A stretch of 53,158 nt of DNA from positions 1 through 53,158 of the forward strand of contig CANDJC010000012.1 in assembly GCA_947384955.1 (NCBI GenBank), read 5' to 3'. Under the pieces are notes generated by a model that was not told the DNA's origin, made no database searches, and saw nothing but the letters and a program-made list of their open reading frames with translations. This stretch comes from an uncultured Eubacterium sp. Its GTDB lineage: Bacteria; Bacillota; Clostridia; Lachnospirales; Lachnospiraceae. Position 1 is the stretch's first letter. The number at the start of each line of letters is the position of its first letter. Of the stretch, positions 44,393-53,158 are shown piece by piece. The position numbers and the translations under genes were made by a program.

Positions 44393-45706
44393 CTATTTAA
44401 AGTATTCAGAAGGCAGAGCTGCATAGACAGCCGCGCAGGTAACAAGGTCCTGCTTCCATGTTTTTTCGTTCGGTGCATGTGCCTGTGCTTCTGCGCCCGG
44501 GCCGAAGCCGATGCAAGGGATGCCGTTTCTGCCCATAATCGAAACGCCGTTTGTAGAGAAGGTCCACTTGTCGGTCAGCGGGCGTGCCTGGCGCATTTCG
44601 AGCGTATCCGGCGCGCCGATGCGTTTGTCGCCGTAAAGTCCCTTATAAGCTGCTTCTAAGGACTGGGTTACTTTGTGGTCCTTTGGAATTGCCCAGGTAG
44701 GGAAGTAGCACTCGATTTCGTAAACGCATCCGGTATAGGACGGACGGTCATAATTGTACATTGATACTTTTACATCGTCGCCGTATTTCTTTACGCTTGG
44801 AAGAGCGCGGATTTCATCGAGGCAGCTTTCCCATGTTTCGCCGAATGTCATGCGCCTGTCTAAGGAAATCGAGCAGGAGTCAGCAACCGCACAGCGGCTT
44901 GGCGAAGTATAGAAAATCTGGGATACGGTCACGGTGCCGCGTCCTAAAAATCTGGCTTCTTCCCAGTCTTTGTTGTATTTTTCATCCAGCATTTTTACAA
45001 GGCCTTTGATTTCGGTGCCGTCCTGCGCGTCATTTTCATTTAAGGAACGGATGTCCTGTAAAATGTCGGCCATTTTGTAAATCGCATTGTCGCCGCGTTC
45101 CGGTGCGGAGCCGTGGCAGGAAACGCCTCTGACATCGACACGGATTTCCATGCGTCCGCGCTGTCCGCGGTAAATGCCGCCGTCGGTAGGCTCGGTGGAT
45201 ACGACAAATTCCGGGCGTACTTTGTCTTCGTTAATGATGTACTGCCAGCACAGGCCGTCGCAGTCTTCTTCCTGAACGGTGCCGACAACCATGATTTTGC
45301 AGTCTTCCGGTATCAGGTTTAAGTCTTTCATAATTCTTGCGCCGTATACAGAAGATACGATGCCGCCGCACTGGTCAGATACGCCGCGTCCGCCGATTTC
45401 GGTATCATTTTCATAGCCTTCGTATGGGTCAAAGTCCCAGTTTTCCAGGTTGCCGATGCCTACCGTATCAATATGCGCATCGTATGCAATAATCCGGCTG
45501 CCGGTTCCCATATATCCAATGACATTGCCCTGCGGATCAATCTGCACTTCGTCGAATCCGACTTTTTTCATCTCAGCCGCAATCGTATCGATATGTGCTT
45601 TTTCGTCGCAGCTTTCTCCCGGGTTTTTTACGATAGCGCGTAAAAATGCGTTCATATCTTTGCTGTATCCTTCTGCTGCTGCTTTAATTTTTTCAAAATC
45701 TGACAT
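44393..45706 (-). CDS. ygeY: YgeY family M20 metallohydrolase
   Basis: A 437-residue zinc hydrolase of the M20 (ArgE/DapE) family: [11 protein letters not shown] and [10 protein letters not shown] provide metal ligands, [12 protein letters not shown] the catalytic glutamates, and a dimerisation domain starts near [17 protein letters not shown]. It matches the selenium-metabolism hydrolase YgeY. In the purine degradation cluster it should cleave an amide or carbamoyl intermediate; the exact substrate is not readable from sequence. AAAGGAGGAAC precedes the ATG. It is 49 bases downstream of ygeX, and the longer 326-base gap to ygeW holds no gene. Confidence 0.94.
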   Translation of the reverse strand: MSDFEKIKAAAEGYSKDMNAFLRAIVKNPGESCDEKAHIDTIAAEMKKVGFDEVQIDPQGNVIGYMGTGSRIIAYDAHIDTVGIGNLENWDFDPYEGYENDTEIGGRGVSDQCGGIVSSVYGARIMKDLNLIPEDCKIMVVGTVQEEDCDGLCWQYIINEDKVRPEFVVSTEPTDGGIYRGQRGRMEIRVDVRGVSCHGSAPERGDNAIYKMADILQDIRSLNENDAQDGTEIKGLVKMLDEKYNKDWEEARFLGRGTVTVSQIFYTSPSRCAVADSCSISLDRRMTFGETWESCLDEIRALPSVKKYGDDVKVSMYNYDRPSYTGCVYEIECYFPTWAIPKDHKVTQSLEAAYKGLYGDKRIGAPDTLEMRQARPLTDKWTFSTNGVSIMGRNGIPCIGFGPGAEAQAHAPNEKTWKQDLVTCAAVYAALPSEYFK

Positions 45707-45755
45707 GGCCTGTTCCTCCTTTGATTTAGCCGTTATATGATGAATTTATGTATGT

Positions 45756-47003
45756 TTACTGAATATCTGCAAACGGTTCTTTATCCGTGCCGCACAATCC
45801 TTCCCAGGTAATCTCGCGGAAGCGGTCCGGGTCGGTATCGCCTTCGGAAGAGACGAGAAGCACTCTGGAATTTTTATCCAGCTTCAGCGCGTCTTTTAAC
45901 TCTTTGTATTCCGGCATGGTCATTACAGCATGCAGAAGGCCCATAGTAACAGAGCCGGATTCCCCGGAAATGACTCTTTCGTCGCCGCGCATCGGAGAGC
46001 TGTAGATGCGTGTGCCGTTTGCGCTTACCCAGTCTGGGCAGGATACAAACACATCCACATGGTTTTTCAGAATATCCCAGGATACGGTATTTGCTTCTCC
46101 GCAGGCAAGCCCTGCCATGATAGTCAGCATATCGCCGGTTACATTTACACGGCTTCCGTCAGCCTTTCGCGCAGACTGGTACAGGCAGTCAGCCTCGCCT
46201 GCTTCCACAACAGCCATAACCGGAGGATTATCTGCAAAGCGGTTGGAAAAATAACCGACTACAGCGCCTGCCAGAGAACCTACGCCGGCCTGGATAAAGA
46301 TATGGGTAGGACGGCAGCCGTCTGCTTCTAACTGGTTATCTGCTTCTAAAGCAAGTGTTCCGTAACCCTGCATAATCCAGGTCGGAATTTCTTCATAACC
46401 TTCCCAGGCTGTATCCTGTATAATAATGCCGCGCTCTGCTTCCTGTGCTTCTTTTGCGGCAAGGCGCACACAGTCGTCATAGTTCATATCTTCAATTGTC
46501 ACGGTCGCATTTTCTTTTGCAATATTCTCAAGACGTGTCTGTGTGGAGCCTTTCGGCATGCGGACAACACATTTCTGGCCGAGCTTATTTGCTGCCCATG
46601 CAACGCCGCGTCCATGGTTTCCGTCGGTAGCTGTAAAAAAGGTCGCCTGGCCGAACGTATCGCGCAGCTGGCTGGAGGTCAGGAAATTGTAATCGGTATC
46701 GGTTACGTCTCTTCCGGTTTCTTTTGCGATGTACCGGGCAATGGCATAAGAGCCTCCGAGCACTTTAAAGGCATTCAGGCCGAAACGGTAGGATTCGTCT
46801 TTGACATAGACGCGGTCTAAACCAAGCTGTCCTGCCAGTCCGCTCAGACGGGTCAGAGGCGTTACGGCATACTGCGGAAAACTTTTATGGAAACGGCTTG
46901 CTTTCTGCATTTCCTCCAAAGACATGTTTGCAAGCTGTCTGTCATCGCTTTTGGTAATGTTGTTTGGAACCCACTTAATCGGGGCTCCGGATGATTTGCT
47001 CAT
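45756..47003 (-). CDS. ygeX: Diaminopropionate ammonia-lyase
   Basis: A 415-residue PLP enzyme of fold type II that converts 2,3-diaminopropionate to pyruvate and two ammonia. The PLP lysine is Lys80 in LNAFKVLGGSYA; TDGNHGRGVAWAA, IFIQAGVGSLAGAV and VSGESGSVTMG are family motifs. GGAGGAG upstream supports ATG 47003; a longer frame to 47048 adds an unlikely leader. First gene of the leftward operon. In anaerobic purine degradation, diaminopropionate is a product of ring opening, so this step yields ammonia and pyruvate. Confidence 0.95.
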   Translation of the reverse strand: MSKSSGAPIKWVPNNITKSDDRQLANMSLEEMQKASRFHKSFPQYAVTPLTRLSGLAGQLGLDRVYVKDESYRFGLNAFKVLGGSYAIARYIAKETGRDVTDTDYNFLTSSQLRDTFGQATFFTATDGNHGRGVAWAANKLGQKCVVRMPKGSTQTRLENIAKENATVTIEDMNYDDCVRLAAKEAQEAERGIIIQDTAWEGYEEIPTWIMQGYGTLALEADNQLEADGCRPTHIFIQAGVGSLAGAVVGYFSNRFADNPPVMAVVEAGEADCLYQSARKADGSRVNVTGDMLTIMAGLACGEANTVSWDILKNHVDVFVSCPDWVSANGTRIYSSPMRGDERVISGESGSVTMGLLHAVMTMPEYKELKDALKLDKNSRVLLVSSEGDTDPDRFREITWEGLCGTDKEPFADIQ

Positions 47004-47472
47004 GATATGCTCCTCCTTCGCTTGAAATGATACTGATGTGCGGCACATTGTTATGTGACGGTTGATTTGCAGATTCGTTAATTGTCTCCCTTGGTAACCA
47101 TTATAGCAGCAGTTTTGAAAAAAGCAATATGAAAATGAAAAAAATTTATTATTATGCGAAAAAATTTTTAGATTCCTGTGAATACTGGGCGATTGTCAGT
47201 AAAATAAAAAAATTTTCTCATAAAAAAAATTTTTTCACAAAAACCATTGCAATTTAGCAATAAGGATGATAATATGGACTCAATGAAAGCGGCATTTGTT
47301 AATAATGCACGAGAAATGCAGAGGAACAGTAGTTCGTTTACTGTCAAAACGCATAGCAAATCACTTTCCAGGCTGGCAGGCTCTCCCTTATTTTTAAGCC
47401 GGCCGGAACAGTATTTTTGGGGAGCTTTGGAAAAGCGGCAGGCTGGTTCCGGCTCCGAAGGAAGGAGGAATT
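47004..47472. promoter_or_regulatory. Divergent control region between ygeX and the purine permease operon
   Basis: 469 bases without a credible gene. It holds three related A/T boxes: TATGCGAAAAAATTTTT at 47154 (plus), and reverse-strand copies at 47207-47223 (TATGAGAAAATTTTTTT) and 47221-47240 (TGTGAAAAAATTTTTTT). A leader hairpin lies at 47397-47454 (AGCCGG..GGAACAG with CTGGTTCCGGCT), just before the permease ribosome binding site. The boxes sit where both operons would start, so they may be operators; A-tract bending is the simpler alternative. Confidence 0.5.
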
Positions 47473-48843
47473 ATGGACAGACAGGCAGGAAATGCACCGG
47501 CGGGGGAACTATTCCGTTTAGACGGCAGGCCTTCGCTCAGCCAGGCGCTTCCGCTTGCGCTGCAGCATGTAGTAGCGATGATTGTCGGATGCGTAACGCC
47601 TGCGATTATCGTAGCAGGGGCGGGAGGCCTTTCGGATGAGGATTCGGTCATACTGATACAGGCGGCTCTTGTAGTGTCTGCAGTTACGACGCTGATTCAG
47701 CTGTATCCCATTCTGCGCGGGAAGAAGTTATCGATTGGTTCAGGACTGCCGGTTATTATGGGCATCAGTTTTGCATATGTGCCTACAATGCAAGCCATTG
47801 CCGGAGATTTCGGAGCTGCCACAATTTTCGGGGCTCAGATCATAGGCGGTATCGTTGCTGTGACTGTAGGAGTTTTTATCAGGCAGATTCGGAAGTTTTT
47901 CCCGCCGTTAATTACCGGAACGGTTGTATTTGCCATCGGGCTTTCTTTATATCCTACGGCGATTAATTATATGGCAGGCGGTACAGGGAGCAAAGATTAC
48001 GGCTCCTGGCAGAACTGGCTGGTTGCGCTGATTACGCTGACGATTGTTACGGCACTGAATCATTACGGCAAAGGAATACTGAAGCTGTCTTCGATTCTGA
48101 TTGGCATTATTGCGGGATATATTGTATCGCTGTTTTTCCATATGGTGGATTTTACATCGGTATCTCAGGCTTCCTTTTTCCAGCTTCCGCTTCCGCTGCA
48201 TTTTGGAGTGGAGTTTGAGATTTCATCCTGTGTGGCAATCGGAGTTTTGTTTGCGATAAATTCCATTCAGGCAATCGGCGATTTTACGGCGACGACAACC
48301 GGCGGAATGGACCGGATGCCCTTAGATGAAGAGTTAAACGGCGGAATTGTGGCTTACGGTATCTGCAATATTATCTGTCCGCTGTTCGGCGGTCTTCCGA
48401 CGGCGACGTTCAGCCAGAATGTAGGTATTGTAGCTTCGACAAAGGTGGTGGCAAAAAGGGTATTCGGGCTGGCGGCAGGAATTCTGCTGATAGCCGGGCT
48501 GATTCCGAAATTTTCTTCGATACTGACGACGATTCCAAGCTGTGTGCTCGGAGGCGCTACGGTATCGGTATTCGCATCGATTGCGATGACAGGCGTTAAG
48601 CTGGTAACGGCTTCGCCGATGAATTTCAGAAATACAACGATTGTCGGGCTGGCTGTGGCGCTCGGCATGGGAATTACACAGGCGAATGCGGCGCTTGCAA
48701 GCTTTCCGGCATGGGTGACGACCATCTTTGGCAGGTCTCCGGTCGTGCTTGCTACAATCGTTGCGATTATTTTAAATCTGGTGCTTCCAAAAGAACAGGA
48801 AGACCAGGCAATTGAACTGATGAAAAAGGAGGGGGCAGGCTGA
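47473..48843 (+). CDS. NCS2 family purine (uric acid/xanthine) permease
   Basis: A 456-residue transporter with about 14 membrane segments. It carries the NAT/NCS2 signature SQNVGIVASTKV near residue 316, the QH motif in the first helix (LALQHVVAM), and the acidic region SIQAIGDFTATTTGGM. The family imports xanthine, uric acid or uracil with protons; context with ssnA and ygfK favours a purine. GAAGGAGG precedes the ATG. Its stop overlaps the ssnA start (TGATG), so they are coupled. Confidence 0.93.
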   Translation: MDRQAGNAPAGELFRLDGRPSLSQALPLALQHVVAMIVGCVTPAIIVAGAGGLSDEDSVILIQAALVVSAVTTLIQLYPILRGKKLSIGSGLPVIMGISFAYVPTMQAIAGDFGAATIFGAQIIGGIVAVTVGVFIRQIRKFFPPLITGTVVFAIGLSLYPTAINYMAGGTGSKDYGSWQNWLVALITLTIVTALNHYGKGILKLSSILIGIIAGYIVSLFFHMVDFTSVSQASFFQLPLPLHFGVEFEISSCVAIGVLFAINSIQAIGDFTATTTGGMDRMPLDEELNGGIVAYGICNIICPLFGGLPTATFSQNVGIVASTKVVAKRVFGLAAGILLIAGLIPKFSSILTTIPSCVLGGATVSVFASIAMTGVKLVTASPMNFRNTTIVGLAVALGMGITQANAALASFPAWVTTIFGRSPVVLATIVAIILNLVLPKEQEDQAIELMKKEGAG

Positions 48844-50174
48844 TGTTTATAATCGGAAACGGGAAACTTTTTACAAGAGACGAAAATTTACCATATATTG
48901 AAAACGGCGCGGTGGCGGTTTCGGGGACAAAAATAGCTGCTGCGGGCACTACGGAATCCATGAAAAATACATATAAAGACGCTGAATTTATAGATGCAAA
49001 AGGCGGTGTGATTATGCCGGCATTTATCAATACGCATGAGCATATTTACAGCGCCATGGCAAGGGGACTGAGCATTAAAGGATACAGTCCAAAGGGATTT
49101 TTGGATATTTTAGACGGACAGTGGTGGACGATTGACCGTCATCTGACGTTAGAGCAGACGAAATACAGCGCTATGGATACCATGATTTCCTGTATCCGAA
49201 ACGGCGTGACGACGATTTTTGACCACCATGCGAGCTTTGGACAGATTAAAGGCAGCCTGTTTACGATTGCGGACGCTGCGAAAGAGCTCGGCGTGCGTGC
49301 CTGCCTGTGCTATGAAATATCAGACCGTGACGGCATGGATAAGGCAAAAGAATCGGTGATGGAAAATGCGGAATTTATCCGTTATGCATTAAAAGACGAT
49401 ACGGATATGATAAAAGGCATGATGGGAATGCATGCACAGTTTACCATTTCGGATGCAACGATGGAGCTTGCGGCGGCAAATAAGCCGGAAGAAGCAGGAT
49501 ATCATATCCATGTGGCAGAAGGAATCGAAGACCTGCACGACTGCCTGAAAAAATACGGCAAGCGGATTACAGACCGGCTGATGGACTGCGGCATTCTTGG
49601 GGAGAAGACGCTGCTCGGGCACTGCATTTATATCAATCCGCATGAGATGGATTTAATCAAAGACACCGATACGATGGTGGTACATAATCCGGAGTCTAAT
49701 ATGGGAAATGCCTGCGGCTGCCCTCCGACAATGGAGCTTGTCCGGCGCGGCATTCTGACCGGGCTTGGAACCGACGGCTATACACATGATATGACAGAAT
49801 CGTTTAAGGTGGCAAACGTGCTGCACAAACACCATTTATGCGATGCAAATGCAGCATGGGGCGAGGTGCCGAAGATGCTGTTTGAAAATAATGCAAAAAT
49901 TGCAAACCGCTATTTTGAAGCGCCGCTCGGCGTGTTAAAGGAAGGCGCGGCAGCGGATGTGATTGTAGTGGATTATGACCCGCCGACACGGCTGGATGAA
50001 ACGAATATCAACGGACATATTCTGTTTGGCATGACCGGACGGGATGTTGTGACAACGGTCGGAAACGGAAAAGTGCTGATGCAGGACCGGGAAGTGAAAG
50101 TGGCGGATGTAAAGGAAGTTATGGCGAAGTGCAGGGAGGAATCTGCAAAACTGTGGAAGAGCATTAACGGATAA
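48843..50174 (+). CDS. ssnA: SsnA-type amidohydrolase
   Basis: A 443-residue amidohydrolase: metal-binding His65 and His67 in FINTHEHIYSAMARG, HIHVAEGIEDL, LLGHCIYINP and GLGTDGYTHDM. Length and sequence match SsnA, annotated as a putative aminohydrolase of the selenium/purine cluster. It probably deaminates or opens a ring in purine breakdown; substrate is not settled by sequence. It is sandwiched between permease and ygfK with coupled starts. Confidence 0.93.
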   Translation: MFIIGNGKLFTRDENLPYIENGAVAVSGTKIAAAGTTESMKNTYKDAEFIDAKGGVIMPAFINTHEHIYSAMARGLSIKGYSPKGFLDILDGQWWTIDRHLTLEQTKYSAMDTMISCIRNGVTTIFDHHASFGQIKGSLFTIADAAKELGVRACLCYEISDRDGMDKAKESVMENAEFIRYALKDDTDMIKGMMGMHAQFTISDATMELAAANKPEEAGYHIHVAEGIEDLHDCLKKYGKRITDRLMDCGILGEKTLLGHCIYINPHEMDLIKDTDTMVVHNPESNMGNACGCPPTMELVRRGILTGLGTDGYTHDMTESFKVANVLHKHHLCDANAAWGEVPKMLFENNAKIANRYFEAPLGVLKEGAAADVIVVDYDPPTRLDETNINGHILFGMTGRDVVTTVGNGKVLMQDREVKVADVKEVMAKCREESAKLWKSING

Positions 50175-50195
50175 ATGGGAAGGAGAGGTTTATTT

Positions 50196-53158
50196 ATGAG
50201 TGATGTTATGACATGCATGCCGTTTGCGCAGTTATTAAACTGGGTAAGGACAGAGCATGATACAAAGGGCACGGTTTTCGGCGTCCACAGACCATACCAG
50301 GCGGACGGAAAAGACTGGAATATTTTTGGAAGAAAGCTGGAAACACCGATAGGGCCGGCTGCGGGCCCGAACAGCCAGCTGGCGCAGAATATTGCAGCGG
50401 CTTATTATGCGGGCAGCCGTTTCTTCGAGCTGAAGACCGTGCAGATTATGGACGGCGCGGAGCTTGCGGCATGCGTCAATAAGCCTTGCATTAAAGCGGA
50501 CGACGAAGCTTACAACTGCGAGTGGTCGACGGAGCTGTATGTTCCGCAGGCGCAGGATGAATATATCAAAGCATGGTTTTTGCTTGCGTTTATGGCGAAA
50601 GAATACGGGCTTGGCAGCATGGACGGATTTCAGTTTAACATCAGCGTCGGATATGACCTGGCCGGGATTCAGTCGAAAAAAATTAATTCTTTTATTGAAA
50701 ATATGAAAAATGCCGCCGGTACGCCGATGTTTCAGGAATGCAGGGCGCAGCTTCTGGCACATGCGGACGAATACAAAAATATGACCAAAGAAGATATCGA
50801 ACAGATTCCGGCGCAGATTTGCAATTCGGCTACGATATCCACGCTGCACGGCTGTCCGCCGAAGGAGATTGAAAGCATTGCGAGCTATCTTTTGACAGAA
50901 AAGAAAATGCATACGTTTGTAAAATGCAATCCGACGCTGCTCGGCTATGAATTTGCAAGGGAAACACTGGATAAAATGGGATATGATTACATCGCGTTTG
51001 GAAGATTTCATTTTGACGACGACCTGCAGTACAAAGACGCCGTGCCGATGCTGCAGCGGCTGATGAAGCTGTCGGAGGAACTGGGACTGCAGTTTGGCGT
51101 TAAAATTACAAATACGTTTCCGGTAGATGTAAAAGCCGGGGAGCTCCCGAGCGAGGAAATGTATATGTCCGGCAAGTCCTTATTCCCGCTGTCGATTGCG
51201 TTAGCGGCAAAGCTGTCAAAGGAATTTGACGGAAAGCTGCGCATTTCCTATTCCGGCGGCGCCGATGCATTTAACATTGACCGGATTGTCCGCACAGGCG
51301 TATGGCCGGTGACGGTCGCAACGACGATATTAAAACCGGGCGGATACCAGCGTCTTGCGCAGATGGCAGAGCTTGTAAACAGTCTGGATAACCAGACATT
51401 TCAGGGTATCGATGCAGAAGCGCTGAGCAGGCTTGCACAGGAGGCAGTGACAGACCGTCATCATACGAAACCTGCGAAACTGCCGGGCTCCCGCAAATCC
51501 AATGAAAAAGTGCCGCTGATGTTCTGCTTTACCGCTCCGTGTGAAGATGCATGCCCGATTCACCAGGAAATTACGACTTATGTGAAGCTGGCCGGCGAAG
51601 AACGCTATGAGGACGCATTCAAAGTGATTTTAAACCGCAATGCACTGCCGTTTATCACAGGAACCATCTGCGCGCACGGATGCCAGAGCCACTGTACCCG
51701 CAATTTCTACGAAACACCGGTACAGATTCGCGATACGAAGCTGTTATGCGCACAGAAAGCGTTTGACCATGCAGCAGGCAGCATCAGGCCGTCGGGAACC
51801 TGCAGCAAAAAGACAGCCATCGTCGGAGGAGGCCCGTCCGGTATGGCAGCTGCATTCTATCTGGCAAGGCTTGGCGCAAAAGTGACGATTTATGAAAAAC
51901 GCGACAGGCTCGGCGGAATTGTCAGCGCAGTCATACCGGATTTCCGTATTGACGACAGTGTCATTGAAAAAGACGTATCCCTGTTAAAACAGCTTGGCGT
52001 GGAAATCCTATGCGGAACAGAAGCACCGCCTGTATCAGAACTCAGACAGTCCTATGATGCAGTCATTCTTGCTGTAGGCGCTTACAAACGCAGCCAGCTG
52101 AATCTCGAAGGAAAACAGGCAGTCAACGCACTCGAATTTTTAGAGCAGTTTAATCAAACAAAAGGAAAGCTGACACCTGGCAGAAATGTAGCCGTTATCG
52201 GCGGCGGCAATACCGCAATGGATACCGCAAGAGCCGCAAAACGCTGCGAAGGCGTAGAACACGTATACCTCGTATACCGCAGAACCAGACGCTACATGCC
52301 GGCAGACGAGCACGAGCTTCAGCTTGCAATCGAAGACGGCGTGGAATTCAAAGAACTGCTCGCTCCGGTGCGCATGGAAAACGGCGTGCTTGTCTGTGAC
52401 CAGATGGTTTTAGGCGAAATCGACGAATCCGGCAGGGCCAGCGTGATTCCATCTGGAAAGACAGAAGAAGTACCCGCAGATACCGTGATTGCGGCAGTCG
52501 GTGAAAAAGTACCGTCAGATTTCTACGAAGCATGCGGCATCCACACAGACAGCCGGGGACGCGCGCTCGTAAATGAAAACCTGGAAACAAATCTGCCAGG
52601 CGTTTATGTCATCGGCGACGGTCTGTACGGTCCGTCACTGGTAGTAAAAGGAATGGCACATGCAATTACAGCCGCAGAAGCAATCGCCGGACAGGAAATT
52701 ACAGCTGGAATGAGCCAGCCGGTATCTGCAGACGCTGTTTATGAAAGAAAGGGAATCCTGAAAGAGCCGGGAAGCGGCATGGAAGCACAAAGATGCCTTG
52801 CATGTTCTTCTGTATGCGAAAACTGTGCCGATGTCTGTCCGAACCGCGCAAATATTGCGGTACGCGTGCCGGGCATGGACAGTGCGCAGATTATCCACGT
52901 AGATTATATGTGCAACGAATGCGGCAACTGCAGGAGCTTCTGCCCGTATGCAAGCGCACCTTATCTGGATAAATTTACGCTGTTTGCAAATGAAAAGGAT
53001 ATGGCGGATAGCAGGAATGAAGGATTTACGGTGCTGGACCGCGATGCTGTGAGGTGCAGGGTGCGTTATCTGGGGGATGAATTTGTCTGGGAAAAAGGGC
53101 AGAATGATAAAATGTTTGAAGGACTGCGGATGCTGATTGAGACTGTGGTGAAGGATTA
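50196..53158 (+). CDS. ygfK: YgfK-type putative selenate reductase / flavin Fe-S oxidoreductase, cut at the right edge
   Basis: At least 987 codons, open to the window end (the family is about 1,000 residues or more). The N-terminal ~400 residues resemble a dihydropyrimidine dehydrogenase PreA-like barrel (NSATISTLHGCPPKEIE). A GltD-type Fe-S section follows (CEDACPIHQEITTYVK, ICAHGCQSHCTR), then FAD and NAD(P) folds (AIVGGGPSGMAAAFYL; VAVIGGGNTAMDTA; VYVIGDG). The C-terminus has two 4Fe-4S motifs (CLACSSVCENCADVCP and CNECGNCRSFCPY). Named a putative selenate reductase subunit, its role in purine clusters is probably reductive electron transfer to a ring-reducing step. AGGAGAGG is seven bases before the ATG. 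Confidence 0.95.
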   Translation, partial: MSDVMTCMPFAQLLNWVRTEHDTKGTVFGVHRPYQADGKDWNIFGRKLETPIGPAAGPNSQLAQNIAAAYYAGSRFFELKTVQIMDGAELAACVNKPCIKADDEAYNCEWSTELYVPQAQDEYIKAWFLLAFMAKEYGLGSMDGFQFNISVGYDLAGIQSKKINSFIENMKNAAGTPMFQECRAQLLAHADEYKNMTKEDIEQIPAQICNSATISTLHGCPPKEIESIASYLLTEKKMHTFVKCNPTLLGYEFARETLDKMGYDYIAFGRFHFDDDLQYKDAVPMLQRLMKLSEELGLQFGVKITNTFPVDVKAGELPSEEMYMSGKSLFPLSIALAAKLSKEFDGKLRISYSGGADAFNIDRIVRTGVWPVTVATTILKPGGYQRLAQMAELVNSLDNQTFQGIDAEALSRLAQEAVTDRHHTKPAKLPGSRKSNEKVPLMFCFTAPCEDACPIHQEITTYVKLAGEERYEDAFKVILNRNALPFITGTICAHGCQSHCTRNFYETPVQIRDTKLLCAQKAFDHAAGSIRPSGTCSKKTAIVGGGPSGMAAAFYLARLGAKVTIYEKRDRLGGIVSAVIPDFRIDDSVIEKDVSLLKQLGVEILCGTEAPPVSELRQSYDAVILAVGAYKRSQLNLEGKQAVNALEFLEQFNQTKGKLTPGRNVAVIGGGNTAMDTARAAKRCEGVEHVYLVYRRTRRYMPADEHELQLAIEDGVEFKELLAPVRMENGVLVCDQMVLGEIDESGRASVIPSGKTEEVPADTVIAAVGEKVPSDFYEACGIHTDSRGRALVNENLETNLPGVYVIGDGLYGPSLVVKGMAHAITAAEAIAGQEITAGMSQPVSADAVYERKGILKEPGSGMEAQRCLACSSVCENCADVCPNRANIAVRVPGMDSAQIIHVDYMCNECGNCRSFCPYASAPYLDKFTLFANEKDMADSRNEGFTVLDRDAVRCRVRYLGDEFVWEKGQNDKMFEGLRMLIETVVKD

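Noticed and set aside
47247-47639. 130-codon frame upstream of and overlapping the permease
   Set aside because: An AAGGATG-like site is present, but the frame overlaps the permease by 167 bases and its C-terminal part is a shadow of that gene.
50235-51011. 258-codon antisense frame over ygfK
   Set aside because: Shadow of the ygfK reading frame; no motif.
1-53158. tRNA, rRNA or intact insertion sequences
   Set aside because: I found no tRNA-like cloverleaf, rRNA segment or transposase gene; the only mobile-type genes are the two broken nuclease-family genes.

Overview
The window looks like a chromosomal segment of an anaerobic gut Clostridia, most likely a Lachnospiraceae relative. Reasons: strong AGGAGG-type ribosome binding sites, frequent TTG/GTG starts, moderate-GC flanks around an A+T-richer polysaccharide island, and a selenium plus purine-degradation gene set known from anaerobic gut Firmicutes. 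This assignment is inference from gene content.

Layout. (1) 1-5180: 3' end of carB, a convergent chemoreceptor, and an OmpR-type two-component pair. (2) 5198-15161: a selenium and purine module. It holds a cysteine-desulfurase-like PLP enzyme with a LysR regulator, then purine nucleoside phosphorylase, guanine deaminase and a Crp/Fnr regulator, then a YedE-like selenium transporter, a short TusA/YedF-like protein, a DUF3343 protein and SelD. (3) 15162-16515: remnant and regulatory DNA, including a decayed Rpn-type nuclease gene and two 25-bp sites in exact inverted orientation 271 bp apart, a possible invertible switch. (4) 16516-39335: a 23-kb surface polysaccharide locus. It encodes an XRE regulator, a Wzz-like protein, six glycosyltransferase-type proteins (one in family GT6, the ABO blood-group enzyme family), an EpsG/Wzy-like polymerase, nucleotide-sugar enzymes, a pyruvyl transferase broken at a run of ten G (probable phase variation), a PglK-type ABC flippase, two methyltransferases, LicD, a LIC12162-family transferase, a NeuB-like synthase, a NeuA-KdsC fusion, and a cytidylyltransferase-PLP enzyme fusion. 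(5) 39436-41611: a frameshifted AAA-ATPase/nuclease-like gene and one conserved-looking unknown. (6) 41796-53158: two divergent operons of the anaerobic, uricase-independent purine/uric acid degradation cluster. Leftward are ygeX, ygeY, ygeW and carbamate kinase; rightward are an NCS2 purine permease, ssnA and ygfK, which is cut by the window edge.

How it fits together. PNP and guanine deaminase feed bases toward xanthine. The selenium genes would supply the selenium cofactor of selenium-dependent molybdenum hydroxylases, which lie outside the window. The right-hand cluster imports purines, opens them, releases ammonia from diaminopropionate and recovers ATP through carbamoyl phosphate and carbamate kinase. 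The polysaccharide island separates these two metabolic blocks and shows several signs of antigenic variability.

The most unusual non-coding content is a set of four very long intergenic hairpins (149-272 nt). Two are inverted copies of one family whose outer stems differ in sequence while both stay perfectly self-complementary. They bracket four 75-bp tandem repeats.
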